Origin: Yersinia entomophaga
GTDB taxonomy: Bacteria; Pseudomonadota; Gammaproteobacteria; Enterobacterales; Enterobacteriaceae
Assembly: GCF_001656035.1 (NCBI RefSeq)
Contig: NZ_CP010029.1
Span: 4,184,730 to 4,248,729 of the forward strand
Length of the DNA: 64,000 nucleotides
Direction of reading: 5' to 3'
A program made the translations under genes and the position numbers. The notes beneath the pieces were generated by a model that was not told the DNA's origin, did no database searches, and worked only from the letters and a program-made list of their open reading frames with translations. Positions within the stretch are counted from its first letter, which is position 1. Each line of letters opens with the position of its first letter. Positions 57,393 to 64,000 of the stretch are shown in pieces.

Positions 57393-58031
57393 TTAGTTGT
57401 GAGAATCTCGTAGCGCTTCAATCGCTCGTTCCAAAGAGTCAATATCATTGCCTGATAGCAACGGTATGATTTTGTTAATTTCCTGCTCTGGCAGGTCATA
57501 AATTTGCAGTGCTAAAAGGCGGCGAATAATATCCTCAGAAAAGCGGGTCTTTATTGCGCTAGCTGGATTTCCTCCAACGATTGTATAAGGGGCGACATCG
57601 CGGGTGACTATGCTGCCTGAGGCAATAATGGCACTTTCACCGACGGTAACTCCGGGCATGATCATAGCTCTCATCCCAATCCAGCAGCCATCGCTCAATA
57701 TTGTGTCACCTCGATGCTGATAAGATTCGCTGATAGATTCCATAAAGGGATAGAAGCTGAACCAATCAATGCGGTGAGTATGGTTTCCACCCATTAAAAT
57801 AACGGCTTCCGCGCCTATACATACATAATTGCCAATGATCAGTTGGTCAATCTTTCCGAGAGGTTCCCACTGTTGGCTAATGGCATCACCGTGCAGATAG
57901 CGAACAACCGATTTTTCAAAACCTTCATCCCAGCAATGGCTGTAATAGCTGTGCGTACCTTTGATGATGATATTAGGATTTTTCACCGTTTGGTGAAGTA
58001 GCTCTGTTTTCGACCAATGTTTATCTTGCAT
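57393..58031 (-). CDS. CatB-like xenobiotic acetyltransferase (hexapeptide repeat)
   Basis: 212 residues, the length of type B chloramphenicol/streptogramin acetyltransferases. Left-handed beta helix repeats (IGNYVCIGAEAVILMGG, GCWIGMRAMIMPGVTVGESAIIASGS) and catalytic His84 in GGNHTHRIDW are present. The PYTIVGGNPA-x-x-I-K-x-RF tail is typical. It could acetylate chloramphenicol or another hydroxyl compound; resistance cannot be claimed from sequence. It is the last gene before the integrated element. Confidence 0.85.
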   Translation of the reverse strand: MQDKHWSKTELLHQTVKNPNIIIKGTHSYYSHCWDEGFEKSVVRYLHGDAISQQWEPLGKIDQLIIGNYVCIGAEAVILMGGNHTHRIDWFSFYPFMESISESYQHRGDTILSDGCWIGMRAMIMPGVTVGESAIIASGSIVTRDVAPYTIVGGNPASAIKTRFSEDIIRRLLALQIYDLPEQEINKIIPLLSGNDIDSLERAIEALRDSHN

Positions 58032-58722
58032 GGTCTCATTCCTTTTTCAAAAACATCCGAGCCACGAACGTAAGTTAGTGGCAGTGATTACACGTTCAAA
58101 TCATCACCGCCGGTTAAGCAATTCGAGGTTGTAACAGTAGGGGGATATTTATCATATTCAATGCCTCTTTTAACCCTGAAATGCTATTGCTCATTGCCAA
58201 ACAAATCAATGATTCAGAACCGGAGATTTAGCCTTTATTTGGCTTTAGTGTGAATCTTCCTACGTCAAAATAGGGAATTAAATGCATTTAATCTTAACCC
58301 GCTATCACAAAAACGCATGTGGGGCAGAGCGTTTGAGAAACTAAAGGGCAGGGATATCAACATTCCCACTTCTGCGGGTGGATAATCACATATTGTGAGT
58401 GTTACTATGTTTTGTCAGTTATTGCGTCACACCATAGATACAAAACGAGTTGTGTACATATGAGTGTATATATCAGGCAAGGTAAAGTCGGATAGCGCAC
58501 ATAACAAATTGAATTTAAACTAAATTATACTGTTACATGTGATCTGTCGTGTAAGCAATCCACCTCATTCCCACTCGTTCATCTCCGTTTAAGTCCTCGC
58601 AGAAAGCCACTAACCATCAAGATTCTCGGCACTATACCCGTTCATGACTGTTTCACTTTGTTCTATTCCGTGCGTTAATATTTGTGTACCAAATTGCGTA
58701 CCAAATTTGCCGGAGTAATGTC
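58032..58722. other. Region holding the presumed left attachment site
   Basis: About 690 bases between the acetyltransferase and integrase genes. No tRNA or tmRNA was seen. GTACCAAAT occurs twice near 58685-58707, just before the integrase start, and may belong to integrase binding sites. The host/element border cannot be placed without the other end. Confidence 0.5.
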
Positions 58723-59925
58723 GTGGCGCTGAATGACACGAAGCTAAGAAAAATAGTCGGAAAACCCTACGATGGCCCGACTGAACTTCCTGACGCGAAT
58801 GGATTATCTGTCCGGGTTAGCCCTAAGGGGCTAGTTTCGTTTCAGTACCGCTATCGCTTTGCTGGGAAATTACAGCGCATGAAGATCGGCACCTATGGAA
58901 CTATGTCGCTAAAAGAAGCGAGGGATGCTGTTGAAGTGTGCCGCCAGCACCTCAGTGAGGGGAGAGAGCCGTCGGTTCAGCGCAAGATGGCAATGAGCGA
59001 AAAAATTCAGGCCCCGAGTGTTAGTGACTGCATAAGCGAGTGGTTAGAAAGTCCCCAGGCTAAAAAGCTGGTTAAGTATGATTACTGGATAAGGATGTTT
59101 GACCTGCATGTCACGCCATATGTTGGAAGAATGACGGTCGATGAGATGCAGATAGCACACTGGGAATCAGTCTTTAAGCGAATGAGGGAAAATGGCGCAC
59201 CGGTGATGGCTGGCATGATGCTGGTCAAGATGAAACAGATTTTTAACTATTCGTTACGGCGTAACCGAATCATCCGGAACGTCCTGACTCCATTGTCAGT
59301 CGCCGATGTTGGCGATCCAATCCGAACTATTGACCGATTCCTTAACGATAAGGAGATAGGACTATTCTGGCTTGCTGTCGATTCATCCAAGCTCGCATAC
59401 CAGAATAAGCTATTTATAAAATTAGTTTTGCTTACTGGCTGTCGCGGTATAGAGCTGCGCATGGCTAAAAAGCAGGATTTTGATTTGGATAGAAAGACGT
59501 GGGCAATACGGGAGGAGTTATCTAAAACCCGGCGCCGGTTCGTGAGGGGGCTTTCTGACGCCGCAGTGACCATGCTAAGAGAAGCGTTTGATATTTATCC
59601 TAAGCTGGGCCAGGTATTCCCGCCGGCAACGATTCAGACCGACAGGCCGATGTCCGCAGGGGTTCTTTTATCGATGGCCGATCAGGTAGGCAGGGTGATG
59701 GGCGTGACTGATTGGGCAATGCATGATCTGCGCAGAACCGTAAAGACAAAAATGGCAGAACTCGGCATTGCACCGCATGTATCAGAAAAGATACTTGGGC
59801 ATAAAATGGCGGGTATGCTCGCGGTATATGACCACCATGATTACATACGCGAGCAGATAGAGGCGGCAGATTTGTGGGCGTCTAAGATTCAAACGTGTGT
59901 CGATGAAATCAGCCCCATGTCCTGA
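58723..59925 (+). CDS. int: Tyrosine-type integrase
   Basis: 400 residues from GTG 58723 (GGAG ribosome site; VALNDTKLRKIVGKPYDG start typical of this family). N-terminal DUF4102-type arm-binding domain (YRYRFAGKLQRMKIGTY), SAM-like core-binding domain (VSDCISEWLES) and catalytic domain. Catalytic residues: Arg in LLTGCRGIELR, HDLRR, His in ILGHK and Tyr in AVYDHHDY. It inserts and excises the element with the excisionase encoded convergently. Target gene not recognised. Confidence 0.95.
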   Translation: MALNDTKLRKIVGKPYDGPTELPDANGLSVRVSPKGLVSFQYRYRFAGKLQRMKIGTYGTMSLKEARDAVEVCRQHLSEGREPSVQRKMAMSEKIQAPSVSDCISEWLESPQAKKLVKYDYWIRMFDLHVTPYVGRMTVDEMQIAHWESVFKRMRENGAPVMAGMMLVKMKQIFNYSLRRNRIIRNVLTPLSVADVGDPIRTIDRFLNDKEIGLFWLAVDSSKLAYQNKLFIKLVLLTGCRGIELRMAKKQDFDLDRKTWAIREELSKTRRRFVRGLSDAAVTMLREAFDIYPKLGQVFPPATIQTDRPMSAGVLLSMADQVGRVMGVTDWAMHDLRRTVKTKMAELGIAPHVSEKILGHKMAGMLAVYDHHDYIREQIEAADLWASKIQTCVDEISPMS

Positions 59926-60131
59926 CAGAATTTAATCACGTCCTGGTATCGGAATAGTGCGCCACCTTTAGGGGCTGACAACTCCTTTACCTCGGGTGGG
60001 AATGGCGTATTTTGTTGTTTCCATTCTTTGCGGCGATGGTAAAAGGTCGTTCTCGATATCCCGCCGAGCATTTGCTGGATAGCCGTTCTGTTTATCAGAA
60101 CAGGAGGAACATCGATTTTTATATCATTCAT
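59889..60131 (-). CDS. Excisionase-like DNA-binding protein
   Basis: 80 residues from ATG 60131. A MerR/AlpA-like helix-turn-helix is read in VPPVLINRTAIQQMLGGISR with TTFYHRRKEW. Such proteins act as excisionases or integrase regulators. Convergent with the integrase; the ends overlap by 37 bases. Confidence 0.7.
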   Translation of the reverse strand: MNDIKIDVPPVLINRTAIQQMLGGISRTTFYHRRKEWKQQNTPFPPEVKELSAPKGGALFRYQDVIKFCQDMGLISSTHV

Positions 60132-60358
60132 TGTTGGCCTCTTATTTCTTTGTCGATCTGCCTGACGAAATAGCTCAACCACCGCTTAGCCGAAAACGAG
60201 TTAGGCGGTAGGGCGGTTATTTTTTTTGCGTAGCGATCGAGGATTTTCGTAACGATGGGGTCGTGCTGAGTTTTAGGTATACCGGCGGTGGAATTAATGA
60301 TTTCTGTTCTGCACTGCCGGGCAACCGATCTGATGGCATTTTCGATTGTTGCTTCCAA
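60128..60358 (-). CDS. Small phage protein of unknown function
   Basis: 76 residues. TTG 60358 is preceded by AAGGAG at seven bases, and the frame ends overlapping the excisionase-like start (ATGA). Helical, basic protein (ARQCRTEIINSTAGIPKTQ, RWLSYFVRQIDKEI). Not recognised. Confidence 0.6.
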   Translation of the reverse strand: MEATIENAIRSVARQCRTEIINSTAGIPKTQHDPIVTKILDRYAKKITALPPNSFSAKRWLSYFVRQIDKEIRGQQ

Positions 60359-60362
60359 ACAT

Positions 60363-60452
60363 TCACTCCTTCCAGCAGAACAGCCACCAGTAGGCGATGA
60401 TGCCGCCGATAAAGAGCAGCACCCAATCAAGGTGAATTATTAGTTCGCTCAT
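60363..60452 (-). CDS. Tiny phage membrane protein (29 residues)
   Basis: ATG 60452 overlaps the stop of the upstream methylase (ATGA) and has AAGGAAT before it. One membrane helix (WVLLFIGGIIAYWWLFCW). Its TGA ends inside the ribosome site of the next gene, which supports a real, coupled gene. Confidence 0.6.
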   Translation of the reverse strand: MSELIIHLDWVLLFIGGIIAYWWLFCWKE

Positions 60453-61084
60453 ATTCCTTCAGCTCTCCCCGGTATCAGTTGAATAGACTTACCGCACTCA
60501 TTGCCCCAAGTATCCCACCCGTGCAACTCCTTCCTTGAAAATAACTCGATGCGCTTCACATCCCCATAAAGCATTTCCAGCCGGTTTCGAACTTCCCACG
60601 GCTTTTCGCTGTGGTGACCAAGCGGCGAGTAAACTACTTGCTTAATACTGGCGTTCAGCCGCTCCAGCCCCCGCCCGCGCACGGCGATTAACACATCTTC
60701 CGTGTTGGCTCTCGTGTAGTTACCGCCATTCATCCGTGACTGGTCATTCAGTAGGGTGAGGAAATCGTAAAAATCCTGCACCTCACCGGCGGCCAGAGCC
60801 TTGTTAATGTGCTCTTCGGCCAGTTGGTTTAGCTTTACCCAGGTGAACCCCTTCATCGTGCGCACCTGGAAACCCCAGGATTCGGCGACTTCCTGAGCCT
60901 CTTGGTTGAAATTTCCCGTGTACCACATGGCTAGCACAGCATCCGGTGCTGACATCGACCAGACAGGCAAGCGTTTCAGCTCTGCTAACGTCATCGTTCC
61001 ATAGTGATTATTTGCCGCCCCGTTGCTGGCCTTGTTGCTGTACTGCCACGGCGGGTCGCAATAGATAAGCTGGTAGTCACTCAT
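60449..61084 (-). CDS. MT-A70 family DNA N6-adenine methyltransferase
   Basis: 211 residues. Catalytic motif DPPW is in LIYCDPPWQYSNKA. The end HSEKPWEVRNRLEMLYGD and LFSRKELHGWDTWGNE is the usual MT-A70 phage signature. It methylates adenine in DNA, probably to shield phage DNA or modulate host regulation. Overlaps its two neighbours by four bases each. Confidence 0.9.
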   Translation of the reverse strand: MSDYQLIYCDPPWQYSNKASNGAANNHYGTMTLAELKRLPVWSMSAPDAVLAMWYTGNFNQEAQEVAESWGFQVRTMKGFTWVKLNQLAEEHINKALAAGEVQDFYDFLTLLNDQSRMNGGNYTRANTEDVLIAVRGRGLERLNASIKQVVYSPLGHHSEKPWEVRNRLEMLYGDVKRIELFSRKELHGWDTWGNECGKSIQLIPGRAEGI

Positions 61085-61746
61085 GCCGCCTCTCTTAACG
61101 CTTTCAGATGCGGCGCATTAGCCTGGAAAACTGCCTCGGCGAAACCACGAGGTGTAGCGCTTCGCAAATTAGCCCTATTCTCACTCGGAGCCATTTTATG
61201 AATACGGTCATCTGGAACCCCTACACCAACCGCCTTGAATTCATTTGGCATGACAAATCCCCCACCAGTCCATAGGCATGTTTTCTTTGTATAATTGTCA
61301 TCAGGCTCGTAACCAGTAAATTGATGAGGGTGAAAGAAGAAATCAGGTTTTCGCCAGAAAGAGCTTATTTGGCTTACTGGGTTTTCAATCATGTATGGAA
61401 CACGAAGCATTTCGCTAATGACATGACACTGCCAAACAACTTGCATTGCTTTAAACTGAAATGCTGGGTCAATCGTTCTTTTTGAATCAAACCATCTCGC
61501 ACCGCTTACAGCTAAATCAGTGCACGGTGGAAATGCGGCTACAAATACCGGGTTATGTATTGAGCGCAATAAATCCCATACGATCGGGGTATCAATTACA
61601 TTCCCAACTCGGGTTATTGATTTGGAAGTGCTAATCCCGCTGGGGTGCTGTGGGTCAATTAAGATTGCATCATACCCAGCTGCTATCCACGGGGAAGCCA
61701 TAATCCCGGTTAGGTCGCACAGGCAAATAATCACGCCTTTATTCAT
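61081..61746 (-). CDS. Cytosine-methyltransferase-like phage protein
   Basis: 221 residues. CDLTGIMASPWIAAGYDAILIDP resembles the SAM-binding motif I, and FPPCTDLAVSGARWF the PPC catalytic loop of C5 cytosine methylases. The protein is too short for a normal target-recognition domain. It may be a compact phage type or a non-methylating relative. ATGA overlap with the adenine methylase gene. Confidence 0.7.
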   Translation of the reverse strand: MNKGVIICLCDLTGIMASPWIAAGYDAILIDPQHPSGISTSKSITRVGNVIDTPIVWDLLRSIHNPVFVAAFPPCTDLAVSGARWFDSKRTIDPAFQFKAMQVVWQCHVISEMLRVPYMIENPVSQISSFWRKPDFFFHPHQFTGYEPDDNYTKKTCLWTGGGFVMPNEFKAVGVGVPDDRIHKMAPSENRANLRSATPRGFAEAVFQANAPHLKALREAA

Positions 61747-61949
61747 GCCGCATTCCTTTTCCGCCGTTCGTCAATCTCATGGTCATCCCGGCAGTCAGCA
61801 TCACAGAACAACCCGCGAGTAATTGCCCGGCGGCACTCATAAAAGTGGCAGCGCCCGGTGAATGTCATTTTTGGCTTTGGCCGGTTGGCTATTGCGGTGT
61901 CGATGTTGTGCTGTTCGAGAGCTGAAGCGTTATCGATATCGTCGGGCAT
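61743..61949 (-). CDS. Small zinc-finger phage protein
   Basis: 68 residues with four Cys: GRCHFYECRR and GLFCDADCRDDHEIDERR. The CDxDCRDDHE-x10 ending is common in phage DksA/TraR-like or DUF2116-like small zinc proteins. Stop overlaps the next start; its own start shares one base with the preceding stop. Confidence 0.7.
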   Translation of the reverse strand: MPDDIDNASALEQHNIDTAIANRPKPKMTFTGRCHFYECRRAITRGLFCDADCRDDHEIDERRKRNAA

Positions 61950-62203
61950 TAGGCCACCTCTGCAATTTGGTATGGGATCATGCTAATCAGCACGTATCCC
62001 GGCTTTATATCGCCGATGTCGGCAACGTGTGTTATTTGGCGATTAACGAAGCTTCCGGTGTAGTTACCGGCGTCGAATTCACGCAGCGTTAGCGTGTCAC
62101 CCACCTGGTAATTACGGTCATTGAGCCTTATCTCGGCAGTCTTAATTCCCTGGTATACAGGCGCAAAGAATTCCGGTCTGATTTTCAGTCCGTGAGTTTT
62201 CAT
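61949..62203 (-). CDS. DUF3850 (ASCH-like) protein
   Basis: 84 residues: HGLKIRPEFFAPVYQGIKTAEIRLNDRNYQVGDTLTLREF fits DUF3850, a PUA/ASCH-like putative RNA-binding domain found in phages. (Read as HGLKIRPEFFAPV plus KTAEIRLNDRNYQVGD.). Confidence 0.85.
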   Translation of the reverse strand: MKTHGLKIRPEFFAPVYQGIKTAEIRLNDRNYQVGDTLTLREFDAGNYTGSFVNRQITHVADIGDIKPGYVLISMIPYQIAEVA

Positions 62204-62260
62204 AGGGGATACTCCAGATTTGGTGAAATCCGTTTCCGTGAGTCCGTAATTTATGGGGTA

Positions 62261-62526
62261 TTAATTGGATGTTTTAATTTGGGTGTTAATTGAATGGATG
62301 TGTTCTAAAACCGCATTATCTACCTGGTCGTCTGTTACTAAAGGTGACCACCTAGCTATGTAATATTCCTCCGATCCTATGCTGTATTCTTCTACAGGCA
62401 TAAATTGATGTTTAACTTTTTCATCTTTTCTCGTGTGGTTAACTCCGATCAGAACAGTTCCTCTAGGCGCTGTAATGATATCGGTTTTGCCATCTGGTTT
62501 TATTATTACGACTTTACATTAGGCAT
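62261..62526 (-). pseudogene. Frameshifted small phage gene
   Basis: AGGAGG precedes ATG 62526, but the frame ends after MPNVKS. Adding one base in the AAAG run would give VKVVIIKPDGKTDIITAPRG and an open frame to a stop at 62261 (about 88 residues; VNHTRKDEKVKHQF, EEYYIARWSPL). The ribosome site, fit of the second frame and shared direction argue for a broken gene. Family unknown. Confidence 0.6.
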
Positions 62527-62559
62527 ATATCCTCCTTTGTCAGGAGAATTATAGACCCG

Positions 62560-62730
62560 CTATCGGCGTACTTCGCCACAGATCAGCACTACCGCCGGGC
62601 GGCGTTCTTTAATCAGTGCGGACACGTTCTGGCATTCTGTCTGGGTAGGGTAGATGTTTTCTGAAACTGGCAGCGCTTCGCAGGCGTCAAGGCCGCAGGA
62701 ACTGACAAGTAGGACAAAGCCGATTAGCAT
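62560..62730 (-). CDS. Small phage protein with signal-like start
   Basis: 56 residues. Hydrophobic start MLIGFVLLVSSCGLDAC looks like a secretion or lipoprotein signal. The rest has a further Cys pair region (TECQNVSAL, VVLICGEVRR). GAGGAAAT ribosome site. Not recognised. Confidence 0.6.
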   Translation of the reverse strand: MLIGFVLLVSSCGLDACEALPVSENIYPTQTECQNVSALIKERRPAVVLICGEVRR

Positions 62731-62736
62731 ATTTCC

Positions 62737-63120
62737 TCACCTTCTAACCGTGTATTCAATGCCACGCAAGGCTAGCGCCGCCATGGTTTTTTCGAGTGAT
62801 ATCATGGGGCCATAGTCATCATAATTCGCTGGCGCTGGAAGTGTTACTGAATCTGCTGGCTTGGCCGCTGTGAATAACAAGGTACCTACCGGCGCGTCAT
62901 TAATCCAACCGAGGGTTTTATTGCCGTTACAGCTAATGACTTGGCCTATAGGTTTCTGCTGTTTCAGCTCTGCAAGTTGCTCACGCAGTGATAGCAGTTC
63001 TTCTAATGCCTCCGCATCATTGAGTGCCACCTGACTATGTTCAACTGACGACCATTTCATTTCGCTAGCTATTTTTCGAATTTCTGCAATTCGTTTTTCC
63101 AGCTGTTCTTTACTCAGCAT
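62737..63120 (-). CDS. Phage protein, Ea22/Eaa-like
   Basis: About 127 residues. N-terminal coiled coil (LEKRIAEIRKIASEM, EALEELLSLREQLAELKQQ) and a C-terminal segment GWINDAPVGTLLFTAAKPA similar to variable lambdoid early proteins of the eaa/ea22 group. A start at 63126 is also possible. Overlaps the next gene by about 10 bases. Confidence 0.6.
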   Translation of the reverse strand: MLSKEQLEKRIAEIRKIASEMKWSSVEHSQVALNDAEALEELLSLREQLAELKQQKPIGQVISCNGNKTLGWINDAPVGTLLFTAAKPADSVTLPAPANYDDYGPMISLEKTMAALALRGIEYTVRR

Positions 63121-63475
63121 CTGCATTCCCCTCTACCGTGAAACCGGCTGCCTCTATCGCATCAAATGTTTTTGACCAACTGATAACATTACATCTTGAT
63201 GATTTTAAATATATTTTCTTTGGCAATACAACCGGCTTGCTTAGCTTCTCGTTTGCCGCTGATAACGCTGCTTCACTTGCAATCAATTCGATGCGAAACT
63301 TCTCGCTCACGATGTAGTGAAGATTGCGATCACGCTGAGCCGCTTCCAGCTGGGCTATCAGTGCGTCTAAATCTGGCATTGGTACGGTTAACTGGTCAGA
63401 TCCGTATGACTTGGCTATTTCAAACTTACTTTTAAGGCGAGCAATTCTCAATTCTTCGATATTCCTATCCATCAT
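63110..63475 (-). CDS. Phage protein of unknown function
   Basis: 121 residues. Helical coiled-coil type start (ELRIARLKSKFEIA, DALIAQLEAAQRDRNLHYI, EAALSAANEKLSK) with a globular end. Resembles the same Ea22-like early group. Its ATG overlaps the stop of the next upstream gene. Confidence 0.6.
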   Translation of the reverse strand: MMDRNIEELRIARLKSKFEIAKSYGSDQLTVPMPDLDALIAQLEAAQRDRNLHYIVSEKFRIELIASEAALSAANEKLSKPVVLPKKIYLKSSRCNVISWSKTFDAIEAAGFTVEGNADAE

Positions 63476-63837
63476 GCCTCCTGCTTGCGACGTGAGCCTT
63501 TGTATTCAGGCTTTGGCTCATGCTGTGGTTTGCAGATTGTGTGTTTTAAAATCTCAATCCAATTTTTTCTAGAATTAATCACCCATCCCCCGCCTTCAGT
63601 ATCGAAAAAATTTTCATCCACAGGGACGGCAAGACGCTCCAGCAATTCACACGGAACGGCAATAGTGTCGCATCCTGAGTTGTAATATCTGATTTAAGAT
63701 AAAATCTTGTCCTCTTCATAACGCCCAGCAGACTCTATTTTCCCTCTATATCCAGCGTTGTTTTCCGCCCACAAAAGTATGTAGCGGCTATGGCGCATAG
63801 TGTGATTTACGCTGATGACAAAATATTCCTTCGCCAT
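63472..63837 (-). pseudogene. Phage gene interrupted by an in-frame stop
   Basis: ATG 63837 opens MAKEYFVISVNHTMRH and ends at TAA after RYEEDKILS (stop at 63694-63696). The same frame continues directly with IRYYNSGCDTIAVPCELLER, VPVDENFF and ends in RRKQEA at 63472, overlapping the next start. Phage homologues carry both halves (EYFVIS-NHT ... YYN-G-DTIAVP) in one protein. One codon (such as CAA or GAA) changed to TAA explains the break. Confidence 0.75.
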
Positions 63838-63847
63838 ATCAGTCACC

Positions 63848-63982
63848 TCAAAACGAATCGATAATCAGATAAGCAATACCCGCACAACAGATAGCGAGTA
63901 TCACCGACAATATTAAAAGCCACTCGGATGGAGTGACTCGGTATTGGAGTGCCTTGTTAATGGCTTCTCGAATTTTTGACAC
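63848..63982 (-). CDS. Small phage membrane protein (44 residues)
   Basis: GTG 63982 with GAGGAA ribosome site. Basic amphipathic start (VSKIREAINKALQYR) and one membrane helix (WLLILSVILAICCAGIAYLI). Ends 10 bases before the next gene. Not recognised. Confidence 0.55.
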   Translation of the reverse strand: MSKIREAINKALQYRVTPSEWLLILSVILAICCAGIAYLIIDSF

Positions 63983-64000
63983 AACTATTCCTCAGCAGAC

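Larger units (their letters stand above)
58500..64000. mobile_element. Left end of a prophage or integrative element
   Basis: An integrase gene points inward and faces a compact minus-strand row of small early-type phage genes: excisionase-like protein, two DNA methylases, zinc-finger and DUF3850 proteins and small membrane proteins. Most of them overlap by one to four bases. Left border is an estimate, and no structural genes are reached before the window ends. Confidence 0.85.

Noticed and set aside
58032..58722. tRNA or tmRNA gene as attachment site
   Set aside because: No cloverleaf-like arms or CCA end could be found in this stretch.
60217..60426. Alternative minus-strand frame over the small phage protein
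   Set aside because: The other frame has a TTG start at ideal distance from AAGGAG and an ATGA overlap with the next gene; this one has neither.

Overview
The window comes from an enterobacterial chromosome, most likely Yersinia or a close relative in the Yersiniaceae. The genes letA-letB, msrC, proQ-prc-htpX-yebQ-kdgR, tcyP-ydjM, hxpB-yniB-yniA and yfeABCD follow an Escherichia-like backbone. The complete oligogalacturonate regulon (ogl, kdgM, togMNAB, pelW, kduI, kduD, kdgF) and yfeABCD point to Yersinia. The species was not determined. No rRNA, tRNA or CRISPR array was seen.

Left part (1-14 kb): an accessory stretch with real genes and wreckage. It holds a GNAT acetyltransferase, an SOS-controlled umuDC pair with a clear LexA box, a decayed phage-tail-like piece, a broken DUF4225 gene, an unlisted orphan GhoT/OrtT-like membrane toxin, yfcF, a PD-(D/E)XK-like protein, a frameshifted patatin-like lipoprotein, a SAHH-like protein with altered catalytic motifs, several small proteins (including yniD and one behind a PhoP-type promoter), an ASCH protein, yebV and a PAS-GGDEF diguanylate cyclase.

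Middle part (14-47 kb): housekeeping core. letAB (lipid transport across the envelope) is followed by msrC, proQ, prc, htpX and yebQ. The pectin catabolism block comes next. KdgR is encoded at 26 kb, and KdgR-like operators lie before ogl, kdgM, pelW-togMNAB and between the divergent kduI and kdgF. Together these genes import oligogalacturonides (KdgM porin, TogMNAB), cut them (PelW, Ogl) and convert the unsaturated monomer to 2-keto-3-deoxygluconate (KdgF, KduI, KduD). amiD, tcyP and the LexA-type ydjM sit inside the block. Then follow hxpB, yniB, yniA and the Fur-box-controlled yfeABCD metal transporter.

Right part (47-58 kb): emtA, a solitary periplasmic binding protein, marC, a set of small hypothetical and membrane proteins, a general porin, aphA, a winged-helix regulator, KTSC, DUF2000 and DUF1622 proteins, and a CatB-like acetyltransferase.

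Far right (58.7-64 kb): the start of a prophage or integrative element. A tyrosine integrase points inward, and a tightly overlapped minus-strand run of early genes faces it (excisionase-like, MT-A70 adenine methylase, cytosine-methylase-like, zinc-finger, DUF3850). At least two genes in this run are broken. The element continues beyond the window.
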